Source of the DNA: JBFJVZ01 sp041623895
GTDB lineage: Bacteria; Planctomycetota; Planctomycetia; Pirellulales; Pirellulaceae
NCBI GenBank assembly: GCA_041623895.1
Contig: JBFJVZ010000179.1
Coordinates: 1 to 14,247, forward strand
Direction of reading: 5' to 3'
Length of the DNA stretch: 14,247 nt
Each line of letters starts with the position of its first letter. The first letter of the stretch is position 1. Below the pieces are notes generated by a model. The model did no database searches. It saw nothing but the letters and a program-made list of their open reading frames with translations, and had not been told where the DNA came from. A program made the translations under genes and the position numbers. Below, in pieces: positions 6,623-14,141 of the stretch.

Positions 6623-8692
6623 TCAGCATGCTGCGGTTGCCAACTCGCGTCGGCGCTTACCGGTCTTGGCCCGTTGCTGGAGCGGTGCTGGTGGTCCGGG
6701 CCGCCGATCCAGGCGACGTCGCAAAGGCCACAAGCGAATCCCGGTACCGGCAACGATCACCCAGCCGCCAAACCACATGCAGCGCATCAGTGGGTTTTCG
6801 ACCAACGTCAGTCGCACTTGATCGCGGCCTTCGCCGTCATGCAAGATCGTGTAGAAGTCGCCACCCCAGGTCGAATGAATGGCAACTTCTGTGGTCCACT
6901 GGTCTTGCAGACGGTGCAGATGTTGGGCGGGCAGCAGGCGATGTGGTTGCTCCCCGTCGCGGGAGATCTCCAATTCGGCTTGCACGATGAATTTGTCCGG
7001 CAGTTCTCTTTCGATTAGTCGTCGAAATCGAATTGAGCGGCCGGCCCAGGCGACAACCTCGCCCTGCTTCATCACCAATTCATGCCGCTGACTTGCCAGC
7101 GATGAACCGGTCACGCCCACAACGATGCAGACAACACCCAAATGGATTCCGAAGCTCGCGTACATGCGGCGGCTCGCCGCCAACGTGCCCAACACGGCCA
7201 GCCAAGGTCGATCGGAATTTCGCTGACGCGTTTCCAAAATCAATGGAGCGACATGCGTCGCAACCGAGCAAGCGGCCAACCAAGTGACAGCCAGAGCCAG
7301 CGGATGTCGAACGCCGATCAGCCAGGCGAGGATCGTTGGAAGAAGTGCCGCCGCGGCCGATAGCCGCAGTGCTTTTTTTTGACTTGCCAGCGGCGGGGCT
7401 CCCCACCGCAACAGCGGTGCCGCAGCCATGGTCGCCAGCAGCACCAGCCCAATCGGCATCAGCACGTGATTGTAAAACTCCGGGCCAACCATGATGCGGC
7501 GGCCGACGATCACTTCAGACAGCGCGACACTTAATGTGCCGGCTACGGTCACCGCAGCCAGCAGCAACAGTGAAACCATAGAAATGATCACCAGCGCCTC
7601 GCGTGTCCAGATACCGTGTAGTGCCCTGTCGGCCACAAGGCATTGGCGCTGTCGTGCGATCAACAGCGCACCGCCTACGCCCAGCACCAGCATCAATCCC
7701 AGAAACAGCCAGCCGATTGGCGACTCGCTAAAGGCATGGAGACTGCTGAAAATACCACTGCGGGTCAGAAAGGTGGCGAAGTTGCAAAACCCGAATGAGG
7801 CGATCGCGAGCGCGATACTGGTTTTCTTCAGCATCCCGCAGTGTTGCCAGGCCATCAGGGTGTGAATGAATGCCGTGCCGATCAACCAGGGGATCAATGA
7901 CCCATTTTCTACCGGGTCCCAGGCCCAATAACCGCCCCACCCTAGTTCTTCATAAGACCAGTAGGCTCCCAGCAAAATGCCGCCGCCCAGGACGGTCCAT
8001 GCTGTCAGCGCCCAGGGGCGGGCGATTCGCACCCAGGTCGAATCCAGCGGCGCGTGTGGGTCTGATGTTTGCGCTTGCGAAACTCGGAGATCAAAATCGT
8101 GCCCTCGGAAGCACAATGCGGCGATCGCCAGGGCGCAGGGCACCGCCCAGGTCGCATACCCCAAGAAGATGATCGGTGGGTGAATCAACATGGCAGGGTG
8201 TTGGAGCAGCGGACTTAAACCGGCTCCTTCTTCGCCCGCCGCGATGTTGGCTTCCATCGGGTCGGCGCTGAACACCATCGTGGCCGTCAGGAAACCACAA
8301 TAGGCCATCAAGATCCCGAAGGCGGGATCGCAAAGATTGCTTAGTTGTTGTCGCGGCCAAAATCGAAACGCCAACGCCAGGATGCCCAGCATCCACGTCC
8401 ACAACAGCAGTGATCCGGCCTGGCCGACCCATAACGCTGACAGCGAATAATGCCAGGGAAGTCGCCGGCTAGAGTATTGTGCGACATAGTTGAAGCTGAA
8501 ATCTTTGACCAACAACGCCCAGGCCAGCACCGCCACCACGACGGTCAAAGCAAACATTCCGACAGCCGCGCTGGCAAAGCCAGTCCGCAGCAACTTGCGA
8601 TGTTCCCATCGCGCTCCCAACAGGCACGCGAATGCCGCATACCCTACCGCCACGAATGCAGAAAGCAAACAGACTTGGCCGATCGTCGTCAT
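6623..8692 (-). CDS. ccmF: CcmF, heme lyase subunit of cytochrome c maturation
   Basis: Transfers heme from CcmE to CxxCH motifs of apocytochromes. The 689-aa protein is strongly polytopic and has the WWD motif (WGGYWAWDPVEN, residues 252-263). The characteristic LIHPPIIFLGY (169-179), TFLTRSGIFSSLHAF (307-321) and a late GIHLGVV segment carry candidate heme-ligand histidines. A soluble periplasmic region near the C terminus is followed by a last helix and a basic tail. ATG 8692 overlaps the ccmE stop by four bases (ATGA). A 25-residue in-frame extension to 8767 lies inside ccmE and is rejected. Because CcmH is not seen here, CcmF may receive apocytochromes directly, as proposed for other CcmH-less systems. 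Confidence 0.97.
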   Translation of the reverse strand: MTTIGQVCLLSAFVAVGYAAFACLLGARWEHRKLLRTGFASAAVGMFALTVVVAVLAWALLVKDFSFNYVAQYSSRRLPWHYSLSALWVGQAGSLLLWTWMLGILALAFRFWPRQQLSNLCDPAFGILMAYCGFLTATMVFSADPMEANIAAGEEGAGLSPLLQHPAMLIHPPIIFLGYATWAVPCALAIAALCFRGHDFDLRVSQAQTSDPHAPLDSTWVRIARPWALTAWTVLGGGILLGAYWSYEELGWGGYWAWDPVENGSLIPWLIGTAFIHTLMAWQHCGMLKKTSIALAIASFGFCNFATFLTRSGIFSSLHAFSESPIGWLFLGLMLVLGVGGALLIARQRQCLVADRALHGIWTREALVIISMVSLLLLAAVTVAGTLSVALSEVIVGRRIMVGPEFYNHVLMPIGLVLLATMAAAPLLRWGAPPLASQKKALRLSAAAALLPTILAWLIGVRHPLALAVTWLAACSVATHVAPLILETRQRNSDRPWLAVLGTLAASRRMYASFGIHLGVVCIVVGVTGSSLASQRHELVMKQGEVVAWAGRSIRFRRLIERELPDKFIVQAELEISRDGEQPHRLLPAQHLHRLQDQWTTEVAIHSTWGGDFYTILHDGEGRDQVRLTLVENPLMRCMWFGGWVIVAGTGIRLWPLRRRLDRRPGPPAPLQQRAKTGKRRRELATAAC

Positions 8693-9126
8693 CGGCGGCG
8701 TCCCTCCGCGAATGCCTGAGGACGGTCGGTCGCAAATCTTGCCTCCGGTGCGTATTTGCTGGCGCAACGTGTCAGCACCTTATCGGCATTCAAGCAACCC
8801 GATTCATCCAGACGTCCCTCGACGACAACTTCCGTTGCCTCGGCTAAGTTGTCCGGTAGCGTTCCACGGCAGCTGACCGACAACTCGACGTCTCGCTCCT
8901 GGATTTTGAATGTCGCCTGTTCACGGTCAGCCGCATACTCCAGCGAACCGGCCACGATCTTGCCGTTGACGCGGATGCGTTGATTGACCAGTGCCGCGGC
9001 ATCGCTAAGACACTCGTCCACCGTCAGGTAGTATTGCCAGCTCGATGTCGTGCCAATGTACGCCATGTACGCGGTCACGCTAGCAATGACGCAAGCGGCG
9101 ATTCCCAACTTGACACTCGTGCTCAT
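8689..9126 (-). CDS. ccmE: CcmE heme chaperone, CxxxY variant
   Basis: Membrane-anchored periplasmic heme chaperone that carries heme from CcmC to CcmF. The 145-aa protein has an N-terminal helix (about 7-25) and the OB-fold beta-barrel (INQRIRVNGKIVAG-type strands near 47-60, FKIQERD, VVVEGRL). At the heme-attachment position it has RCASKY: Cys121 and Tyr125 replace the usual HxxxY histidine. This CxxxY form is known from archaea and some Desulfovibrio-type bacteria that lack CcmH. ATG 9126 is chosen because the signal-anchor then starts normally; upstream in-frame codons to 9291 give an unlikely 55-residue leader. The gene starts 183 nt after the beta-barrel gene and overlaps ccmF. Confidence 0.93.
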   Translation of the reverse strand: MSTSVKLGIAACVIASVTAYMAYIGTTSSWQYYLTVDECLSDAAALVNQRIRVNGKIVAGSLEYAADREQATFKIQERDVELSVSCRGTLPDNLAEATEVVVEGRLDESGCLNADKVLTRCASKYAPEARFATDRPQAFAEGRRR

Positions 9127-9309
9127 GCGGTCTCGACCTCGATTTGCTAGTGCATCGCACGGTTGACCCCGTGACCGTTTCCCGAGCACCAGCAAAGGTT
9201 TGTTGGGGCGGCACGGACGAACGTTCGCTGGAGACCCAGGCGTGACAATTAGACAGCGCGAACCTATATCAGAATCGCTATCTGCCAACAATTGGAATCA
9301 ATGCTAGCG
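9127..9309 (-). other. 183-nt gap upstream of ccmE
   Basis: No credible gene. It separates the porin-cytochrome pair from the ccm genes and could hold a promoter (see the candidate at 9263-9291). A short imperfect hairpin around 9303-9314 (GCTAGCGTTAGC) straddles the end of the beta-barrel gene but has no T tract. Confidence 0.35.
9263..9291 (-). promoter_or_regulatory. weak candidate promoter for ccmEFCD
   Basis: On the minus strand TTGTTG (9291-9286) and TATAGG (9268-9263) are separated by 17 nt, a sigma-70-like arrangement with only partial matches to both boxes. It lies in the gap before ccmE and would give a leader of roughly 130 nt. The call rests on spacing and position; matches this weak are common by chance. 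Confidence 0.22.
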
Positions 9310-11805
9310 TTAGCGAAGCATCGTTAGCCCGACCAGAAACATGTTGGTGGTGCCGGTGTTGAAGCCGTCCGACAAATCGTCATAGTCGAAGTGCACGTAG
9401 CGAAAATAGCCGTTCGCTGATGGCCCGAATTCGTGATCAATGCCCAGGTTGATTCGTGTGGTTTCGACAATCACGTCGGAAAAGCTCGGTAGCGCCGACC
9501 AGTCTGCACCCGCGGGAGACGGAGGCACGGAAAACACGTTGCTTCCCCGATCCCACTCGACGCGACCGATCAGCTGAGTACGCGGCGAATAAGCGTAGTT
9601 GGCCGTGCAGCTGAATAGATTGTTATAGCCGTCATAGTTCCACTGCGTCGTCTCCGTCGGATTATTCAGAAACCCGATCGTGATATCTTGATCAATCCAG
9701 TTCGACAAGAAAGCGTAGCCACCGGTTAGCGACAATCGAGCAGTGGGTGCATACCAGAGCGTCAATAAGATCGGGTAGTTATCTTCGTCGAAATGCGCGA
9801 ACCGGGAGTGGTGCCAACTGTTTTCAATTCCGAACATGCTGGTGGCCATGAAGTTGGGTGCCGGGTTCCAGGTGCCGCCCAATTCGATGCGGTGCACTTG
9901 TTCGGGTTGGTTGGTGTTGAATTTTCCATCCGCTGCGCGGACGCCGATCAGCGGATTGTTGATGAAGCCGCCTTTGTAACGGACATAAGTGTCCAGTGTT
10001 GGTGAGACCCGCATGAAGGGTCCGAAGTTGATCAGGTGGCTTTGCGTGTCTTCCTGGGTGTATGGTCCGGACAGCGTGTTGTAGTCGACGAAATTGCGGC
10101 TCAGATCAAAGAACTCATAACCGCCGACAAATGAAAGCCAGTTTTGTGCGGGCGTCTGCCACCGCCCTTTCAACCCTACGCGGGCACCATCGTATTCGAT
10201 CGGGTGACGTATCGAGCTGGGCTCGAATGTGCCGGGGCTGCCGGAGTCAACGCCAAACGGAGGTGTGGTAAGAAACTCGGTTGGAACCTCACCACGCTGC
10301 GTATCGAGCTTGGCGTAACTGGTCAAGGTTACGTCCTGGAAAGCGCGATTCGTCAGCCGCATGTCAAAACCATCAAAGCTTCGATGGGTTTTGCGAGCCT
10401 TGTTTTCCGTATCACCAAAATAGAGGTTCGCGTAAAACTGATTGACATGGTTCAGTGGGACATTCAGCTTCACCCGGTCGATCTGCGTAAAAGTCTCGGG
10501 CACCCATGCGTAGATGAAAGGTGAGCCTTCGGTACCAAATGCCGGCGAGAAGTCAAACGCTGTGTACGTCCGCGTAACGACCTGGTCGTTTTGCCCAAAA
10601 GCACGCATCGTGCGAGAGTATTCGACGACGCTCTTGCCGACTTTGGCCTCCAGCACAGGCTCGATTTCCATGGTCGTCCAGTCGATGCGTTGCCGCTGAC
10701 TGAGCACATGGCAGGTGTAGTTCGCTGCGGCGGGAGGGGGATTCACATTAAAGCAGTGAGCCATCGCGTTAGCCTGCCGCTCGCCCGACTTGCGCATCCC
10801 CCACAGGTTGACCCGCCATTTCATATTCTTGGTTAGCTGGCCTTTGAAGCTGGCGTCCAGTTGTTGGACGCGAATGGCATAATCTTCGCCGACATTCAGG
10901 TCATCCGAGACCACTTTGTCCGTGGGCCCCGGCGTGCCGCTGTTGACGTCGAAACCTGACAACGGCACATGGTCCCAACGCCGCAAAAATCGCTGGTACT
11001 GAAAATTGGCTGACAGCCCAGGCCCGTAGAAATAAGCACGCGCGTCATTGGCTTCGTTGTCCAGGCCCGACAAGGTGAGATCCAATGTTCGCGAGCCGTT
11101 ACTCCAGACACCGTCCAAGTCCCAGAAAGGTGAAGACTTCAGGTCCTGAAACTCACCGACTTTGACCGGACTACCGTCGCTATCGACAGCCCACCAACCG
11201 AACCGCAATGCCAGGCCGGGACCGAAACCACGTTTACCCTGCACGTCCCAGCCACAAGCTTCGCAGCCCCGGTAACCGCCCTGGCCGGCTGGCATGAATC
11301 GGCTGGTCTTGGGCATCCCGCAATGGGGGCAATGACGGGCCGGAAGCTGCGACGTGCCGTCAACAAGATGATCGGCGGAAACGTCGGACAGCTGCGAAAA
11401 GGGTTGCGGATCGGGGAGTAGCGAATCCGCAACCAGCAGGGATCCGTCCGGCGACGGATCTTGCCGTGACGGATCAGCCAGCAGCCCGTTCAAGGACAGC
11501 GGAGCTGGCAACTGCGAATCCGAAGTCAACGGGTCAGTGCGGAGCGAATCCGAAGTCAGCGGATCAGTGAGCAGCGGATCGGGCAGTATCGGATCCGCAG
11601 CCAGCGGATCGTCGGCGGGTTGATCCTTGAACAGTCGGTCGTAAAACGAGTCTGCTGCGGACAACGACGGATCGTTGAATTCCAGCGGCGGAGCATCGAG
11701 ACGCGCAGCAGCCGGCTGCTGGGCGGTGGCCCATGCTGGCGTTATCAAAAAGATCGCGGCCAGGATGAAACCTGTTCGCGTCGTAGATTGAGACCCGGAA
11801 TTCAT
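9310..11805 (-). CDS. MtrB/PioB-like outer-membrane beta-barrel with N-terminal Cys4 domain
   Basis: Probable porin sheath for the 14-heme cytochrome encoded just upstream. The 831-aa precursor has a signal peptide (about 1-28). A low-complexity Asp/Pro/Leu region with DPL and DPLTSDS repeats follows (about 65-135). A four-cysteine element comes next (CPHC 159-162 and CEAC 181-184). From about residue 195 to the end come alternating polar and hydrophobic beta-strands rich in Tyr, Trp, Phe and Arg, ending in a hydrophobic strand (MFLVGLTMLR), as in outer-membrane barrels. MtrB-family proteins also have an N-terminal CxxC; this one has two, like a zinc-ribbon or rubredoxin knuckle. ATG 11805 lies 36 nt after the cytochrome stop, without a strong ribosome-binding site. 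The family call leans on pairing with the MtrA-like gene and on length; an unrelated barrel is possible. Confidence 0.72.
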   Translation of the reverse strand: MNSGSQSTTRTGFILAAIFLITPAWATAQQPAAARLDAPPLEFNDPSLSAADSFYDRLFKDQPADDPLAADPILPDPLLTDPLTSDSLRTDPLTSDSQLPAPLSLNGLLADPSRQDPSPDGSLLVADSLLPDPQPFSQLSDVSADHLVDGTSQLPARHCPHCGMPKTSRFMPAGQGGYRGCEACGWDVQGKRGFGPGLALRFGWWAVDSDGSPVKVGEFQDLKSSPFWDLDGVWSNGSRTLDLTLSGLDNEANDARAYFYGPGLSANFQYQRFLRRWDHVPLSGFDVNSGTPGPTDKVVSDDLNVGEDYAIRVQQLDASFKGQLTKNMKWRVNLWGMRKSGERQANAMAHCFNVNPPPAAANYTCHVLSQRQRIDWTTMEIEPVLEAKVGKSVVEYSRTMRAFGQNDQVVTRTYTAFDFSPAFGTEGSPFIYAWVPETFTQIDRVKLNVPLNHVNQFYANLYFGDTENKARKTHRSFDGFDMRLTNRAFQDVTLTSYAKLDTQRGEVPTEFLTTPPFGVDSGSPGTFEPSSIRHPIEYDGARVGLKGRWQTPAQNWLSFVGGYEFFDLSRNFVDYNTLSGPYTQEDTQSHLINFGPFMRVSPTLDTYVRYKGGFINNPLIGVRAADGKFNTNQPEQVHRIELGGTWNPAPNFMATSMFGIENSWHHSRFAHFDEDNYPILLTLWYAPTARLSLTGGYAFLSNWIDQDITIGFLNNPTETTQWNYDGYNNLFSCTANYAYSPRTQLIGRVEWDRGSNVFSVPPSPAGADWSALPSFSDVIVETTRINLGIDHEFGPSANGYFRYVHFDYDDLSDGFNTGTTNMFLVGLTMLR
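11514..11569. repeat. 30-nt period tandem repeat in the barrel gene
   Basis: Two 26-nt segments starting at 11514 and 11544 differ at only two bases. They encode the repeated DPLTSDS at residues 81-87 and 91-97. Looser copies (DPL, DPS, DSLLPDP) surround them over about 11400-11610. The repeat forms an acidic, proline-rich linker between the signal peptide and the Cys4 element. Confidence 0.75.
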
Positions 11806-11841
11806 TGCGCTGGCCGGTCGTGCGGATCTGACCTTGGGAAT

Positions 11842-13356
11842 CTACCTCAACAGGGCGTGCGGATTGTTTGGTGAGGGCAGATTACTTCCATGAATCTGAG
11901 CGTGACATTCGGTGCAATCGCTGAAGAATGCCCGTTGCTGTCCGACGTCCGTTCCTGTGTCGGGTAGTCCAGCAAAGGTGTGAGCACCTGAGGTTGGTCC
12001 GACGCGGTGTCCGGAGTGGCATCGCAAGCAGAGGAAGGTTGCCGGCTGGTGCAACAGATTGTTTGCCACGGCGCCGTGAGGATTATGGCAAATGCTGCAG
12101 TCCTGCGCGACGGGCGAATGCTCATACACGAATGGGCCTTGCAGATCGGCATGGCAACGATAGCAAAGCTGGTTGACGGTCGCTTCTTTCAAGTTCCCTT
12201 GGGTTTGCCCGTGCCCGTCGTGGCAATCCGAGCAAACCATCTTGCCTTCTTTGATCGGATGATGAGACGGCATTGCGTTCTGAGCATAAACCTTGGGATG
12301 GCACTTGTAGCAGGTCTGCGGATCCTGGACCGACATCGGCATCCGCTTCGGCCGAATGAGATTGGTGTGCTTGATCCCCACGGTTTCCTCCACCATCGTA
12401 TCCGGGTGTGGATTGTGGCAATCGGTGCAAGCGACTCCATTCAGACTGTGGGTCGAGGAGTGCCAGGCCATGGTCGGCGCATCGTTGTGGCACTGCACAC
12501 ACAAATCGGAGCGTGTTTCTTGTCGCACGCTTCCGTGTGGGTCGTGGCAAGTGTCGCAAGTGAACGATTTGGAACCCATGATTTGATGCGGGTGCGCCAG
12601 CTTTTCATATTGCTGCATGCTGCTGTGGCATTGGTAGCAAATCTGCGGCGTCACCGCGCCTAAATGATTGGACGTGGCACGCAGGAACTCCTGGTCAATT
12701 GTTGATGATGCCATGTCTTCAATCTGCAGTTTGGCGTCAGGCACAAAGTCAACCTGTTTGACTACCGGCCCAGTGGCGGCGATCTGTGGGTCAACCGCAG
12801 GTGTTCCGGGCGGCACGTTGTAATGCGCGTTGTGACAATCGGTGCAGGCAACACCGTTGTGGGCGTGAACGGAGGTTCGCCAGCTCGCATTGGGTTCACA
12901 CTGGTCTTGCTGATGGCACTTCAAGCAGACTTCGGATCGCTCGGCTTTTTTCAGTTTGTTAAAGTTCAAGATCAACCCTGGGACCTTGCCTCGCGTGCTC
13001 AAGTGTCGGCTAGCCGGACCATGACAGTCCTCGCACTTTTGTCCACGATGAACGTTGTGCGCGAATGTCTTGGCGTAGGTCTGGTGACAAGTCATGCACA
13101 ACTGGTCGGCGTTGACATACTCCGCGTCCGCAATTCTTGGATAGGCAACTCGCAGCACCGGATTTTGGGATTCTTTGAAACGAACATCCGTCCTGGGCCA
13201 ACCTCCTTGCGTCGAACTCGGCTCGGCCACGTCAATCATGTATTTAGAGCGGCGAGAGAGCGAGCAAGAAGCCAACAGCCACACCGACAGGCCAAGGCAT
13301 ATCAATCCTTTCCTGTTGCGATGTAACCACCCGATCTGCCGCCGTTTGCGTTTCAC
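11842..13356 (-). CDS. 14-heme MtrA/DmsE-like lipoprotein cytochrome c
   Basis: Likely electron wire through or to the outer membrane. The 504-aa precursor has a basic N terminus, a hydrophobic segment (17-30) and a lipobox (LLASC, Cys31). Fourteen CxxCH motifs start at residues 87, 108, 144, 171, 240, 267, 286, 310, 349, 375, 398, 420, 443 and 481. Even-numbered hemes 4 to 12 carry CxxCHxxH, a bis-His pattern typical of MtrA/DmsE. The C terminus (CTECHAQIHGSNLP) is a DmsE/MtrA hallmark. MtrA has ten hemes and about 330 aa, so this protein has four more and a heme-free spacer (176-239). Hemes 3-4 and 7-8 share near-identical GVACTDCHN segments, which suggests internal duplication. GTG 13356 is preceded by GGAGGT at a spacing of 5 nt. 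It is the first gene of the leftward cluster and is followed by the barrel gene. Confidence 0.88.
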   Translation of the reverse strand: MKRKRRQIGWLHRNRKGLICLGLSVWLLASCSLSRRSKYMIDVAEPSSTQGGWPRTDVRFKESQNPVLRVAYPRIADAEYVNADQLCMTCHQTYAKTFAHNVHRGQKCEDCHGPASRHLSTRGKVPGLILNFNKLKKAERSEVCLKCHQQDQCEPNASWRTSVHAHNGVACTDCHNAHYNVPPGTPAVDPQIAATGPVVKQVDFVPDAKLQIEDMASSTIDQEFLRATSNHLGAVTPQICYQCHSSMQQYEKLAHPHQIMGSKSFTCDTCHDPHGSVRQETRSDLCVQCHNDAPTMAWHSSTHSLNGVACTDCHNPHPDTMVEETVGIKHTNLIRPKRMPMSVQDPQTCYKCHPKVYAQNAMPSHHPIKEGKMVCSDCHDGHGQTQGNLKEATVNQLCYRCHADLQGPFVYEHSPVAQDCSICHNPHGAVANNLLHQPATFLCLRCHSGHRVGPTSGAHTFAGLPDTGTDVGQQRAFFSDCTECHAQIHGSNLPSPNNPHALLR

Positions 13357-14141
13357 GACCTACCTCCGTGTTGCCGCATTGAATTCAAGCGAATCGGTCG
13401 AAAGATGATTGTTTCAAATGACGGGGTCGAAGAGGTAATGCTGGTTGTATCGACCGAAGGGGCCGTCCGACATCATCAGATCTTCCCTCGACTTCGTTAC
13501 CGATTCACGATTTTCTGAGTCAGTTCACCCTCATGCCGATTCACCACAGAATTGCAAGCGTTTGGGGGCCAGCGCTGCGGAGTTGTGTTTGCGCAGTAAT
13601 CCGCGGCTAATCGTCGCTGCAATGGTGAAGATTCCCGTCTTTTCCCGACGCTGAGCAAAGCCGATATGCGCTGACGCGATCGCGGGCTTGGCAAGGCAAT
13701 TCTCGCATTCAATCCCGCTTTCAAGGCCACGTGCCGGATTTGCCAAGGGCCCTCGGCTGAACGCCGTGCAAGCTTTAGGAAAAGTCACGATTCCTTTCAC
13801 AATGGGAGAGGGCAACAAAATATCGAACCAATTCCCGAGTTTTATTGGCACGCTACAGAAAAAATGGCACCCTTGTAAACACCTTTCCGGCGTTGCCCTA
13901 TTATGAAGAGCCAGGGTATTCGTGGTTGGGAGAGCTGGGGCCTGCGTCTGTTTGTTTCTTGACCTGTGCAGACCACTTAATTAAGGTCTAATTCGAAGAT
14001 TCTGGCGGAAATCGTCCCTTCGGCGCGACCACGAAGCCGTGTCCGCTCATCCTGATTCCGCGGCAGGCGACGAACGCTTGCACCACGTGCATCCCAATGA
14101 TGTCGACCATGTCAACTTGATGGCTTACATAGAGGTGTCGA
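13357..14141. other. 785-nt intergenic region between the cytochrome cluster and the plus-strand gene
   Basis: I find no convincing gene here. ORFs of up to 106 codons exist on both strands but have no recognisable domain, no good ribosome-binding site and low-quality composition. The region should hold the divergent promoters for the leftward operon and for the rightward gene. The strongest signals are GGAGGT at 13362-13367 for the 14-heme gene, an 8-bp inverted repeat (CTTGGCAA 13687-13694 and TTGCCAAG 13740-13747), TATTAT at 13899-13904 and the dyad at 13970-13989. An FMN riboswitch was looked for because of the riboflavin gene and was not seen. Confidence 0.5.
13959..13992 (+). promoter_or_regulatory. 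candidate promoter/operator with dyad upstream of ribA
   Basis: TTGACC (13959-13964) is followed by a dyad, AGACC (13970-13974) and GGTCT (13985-13989), around TTAATTAA, and then by TCTAAT (13987-13992). TCTAAT matches the -10 consensus at five of six bases, but its spacing from TTGACC is 22 nt, too long for a standard promoter. The dyad is the kind of site a dimeric regulator could bind. It lies about 150 nt before the plus-strand start. Confidence 0.22.

Noticed and set aside
12007..12663. Long plus-strand ORF (218 codons) opposite the 14-heme cytochrome
   Set aside because: It is antisense to a gene with 14 CxxCH motifs; its composition follows the opposite strand and no domain is visible.
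13500..13544. 9-bp direct repeat CCGATTCAC (13500-13508 and 13536-13544)
   Set aside because: A repeat of this length is expected about once by chance in a region of this size.
13531..13851. Minus-strand ORF of 106 codons in the right-hand intergenic region
   Set aside because: No recognisable domain, signal peptide or good ribosome-binding site; it could at most be a remnant of an old gene.
13905..14141. FMN riboswitch before the riboflavin gene
   Set aside because: The conserved RFN core (AGGGGCAGGG-like and CCCGACCGG-like blocks) is absent on the plus strand.
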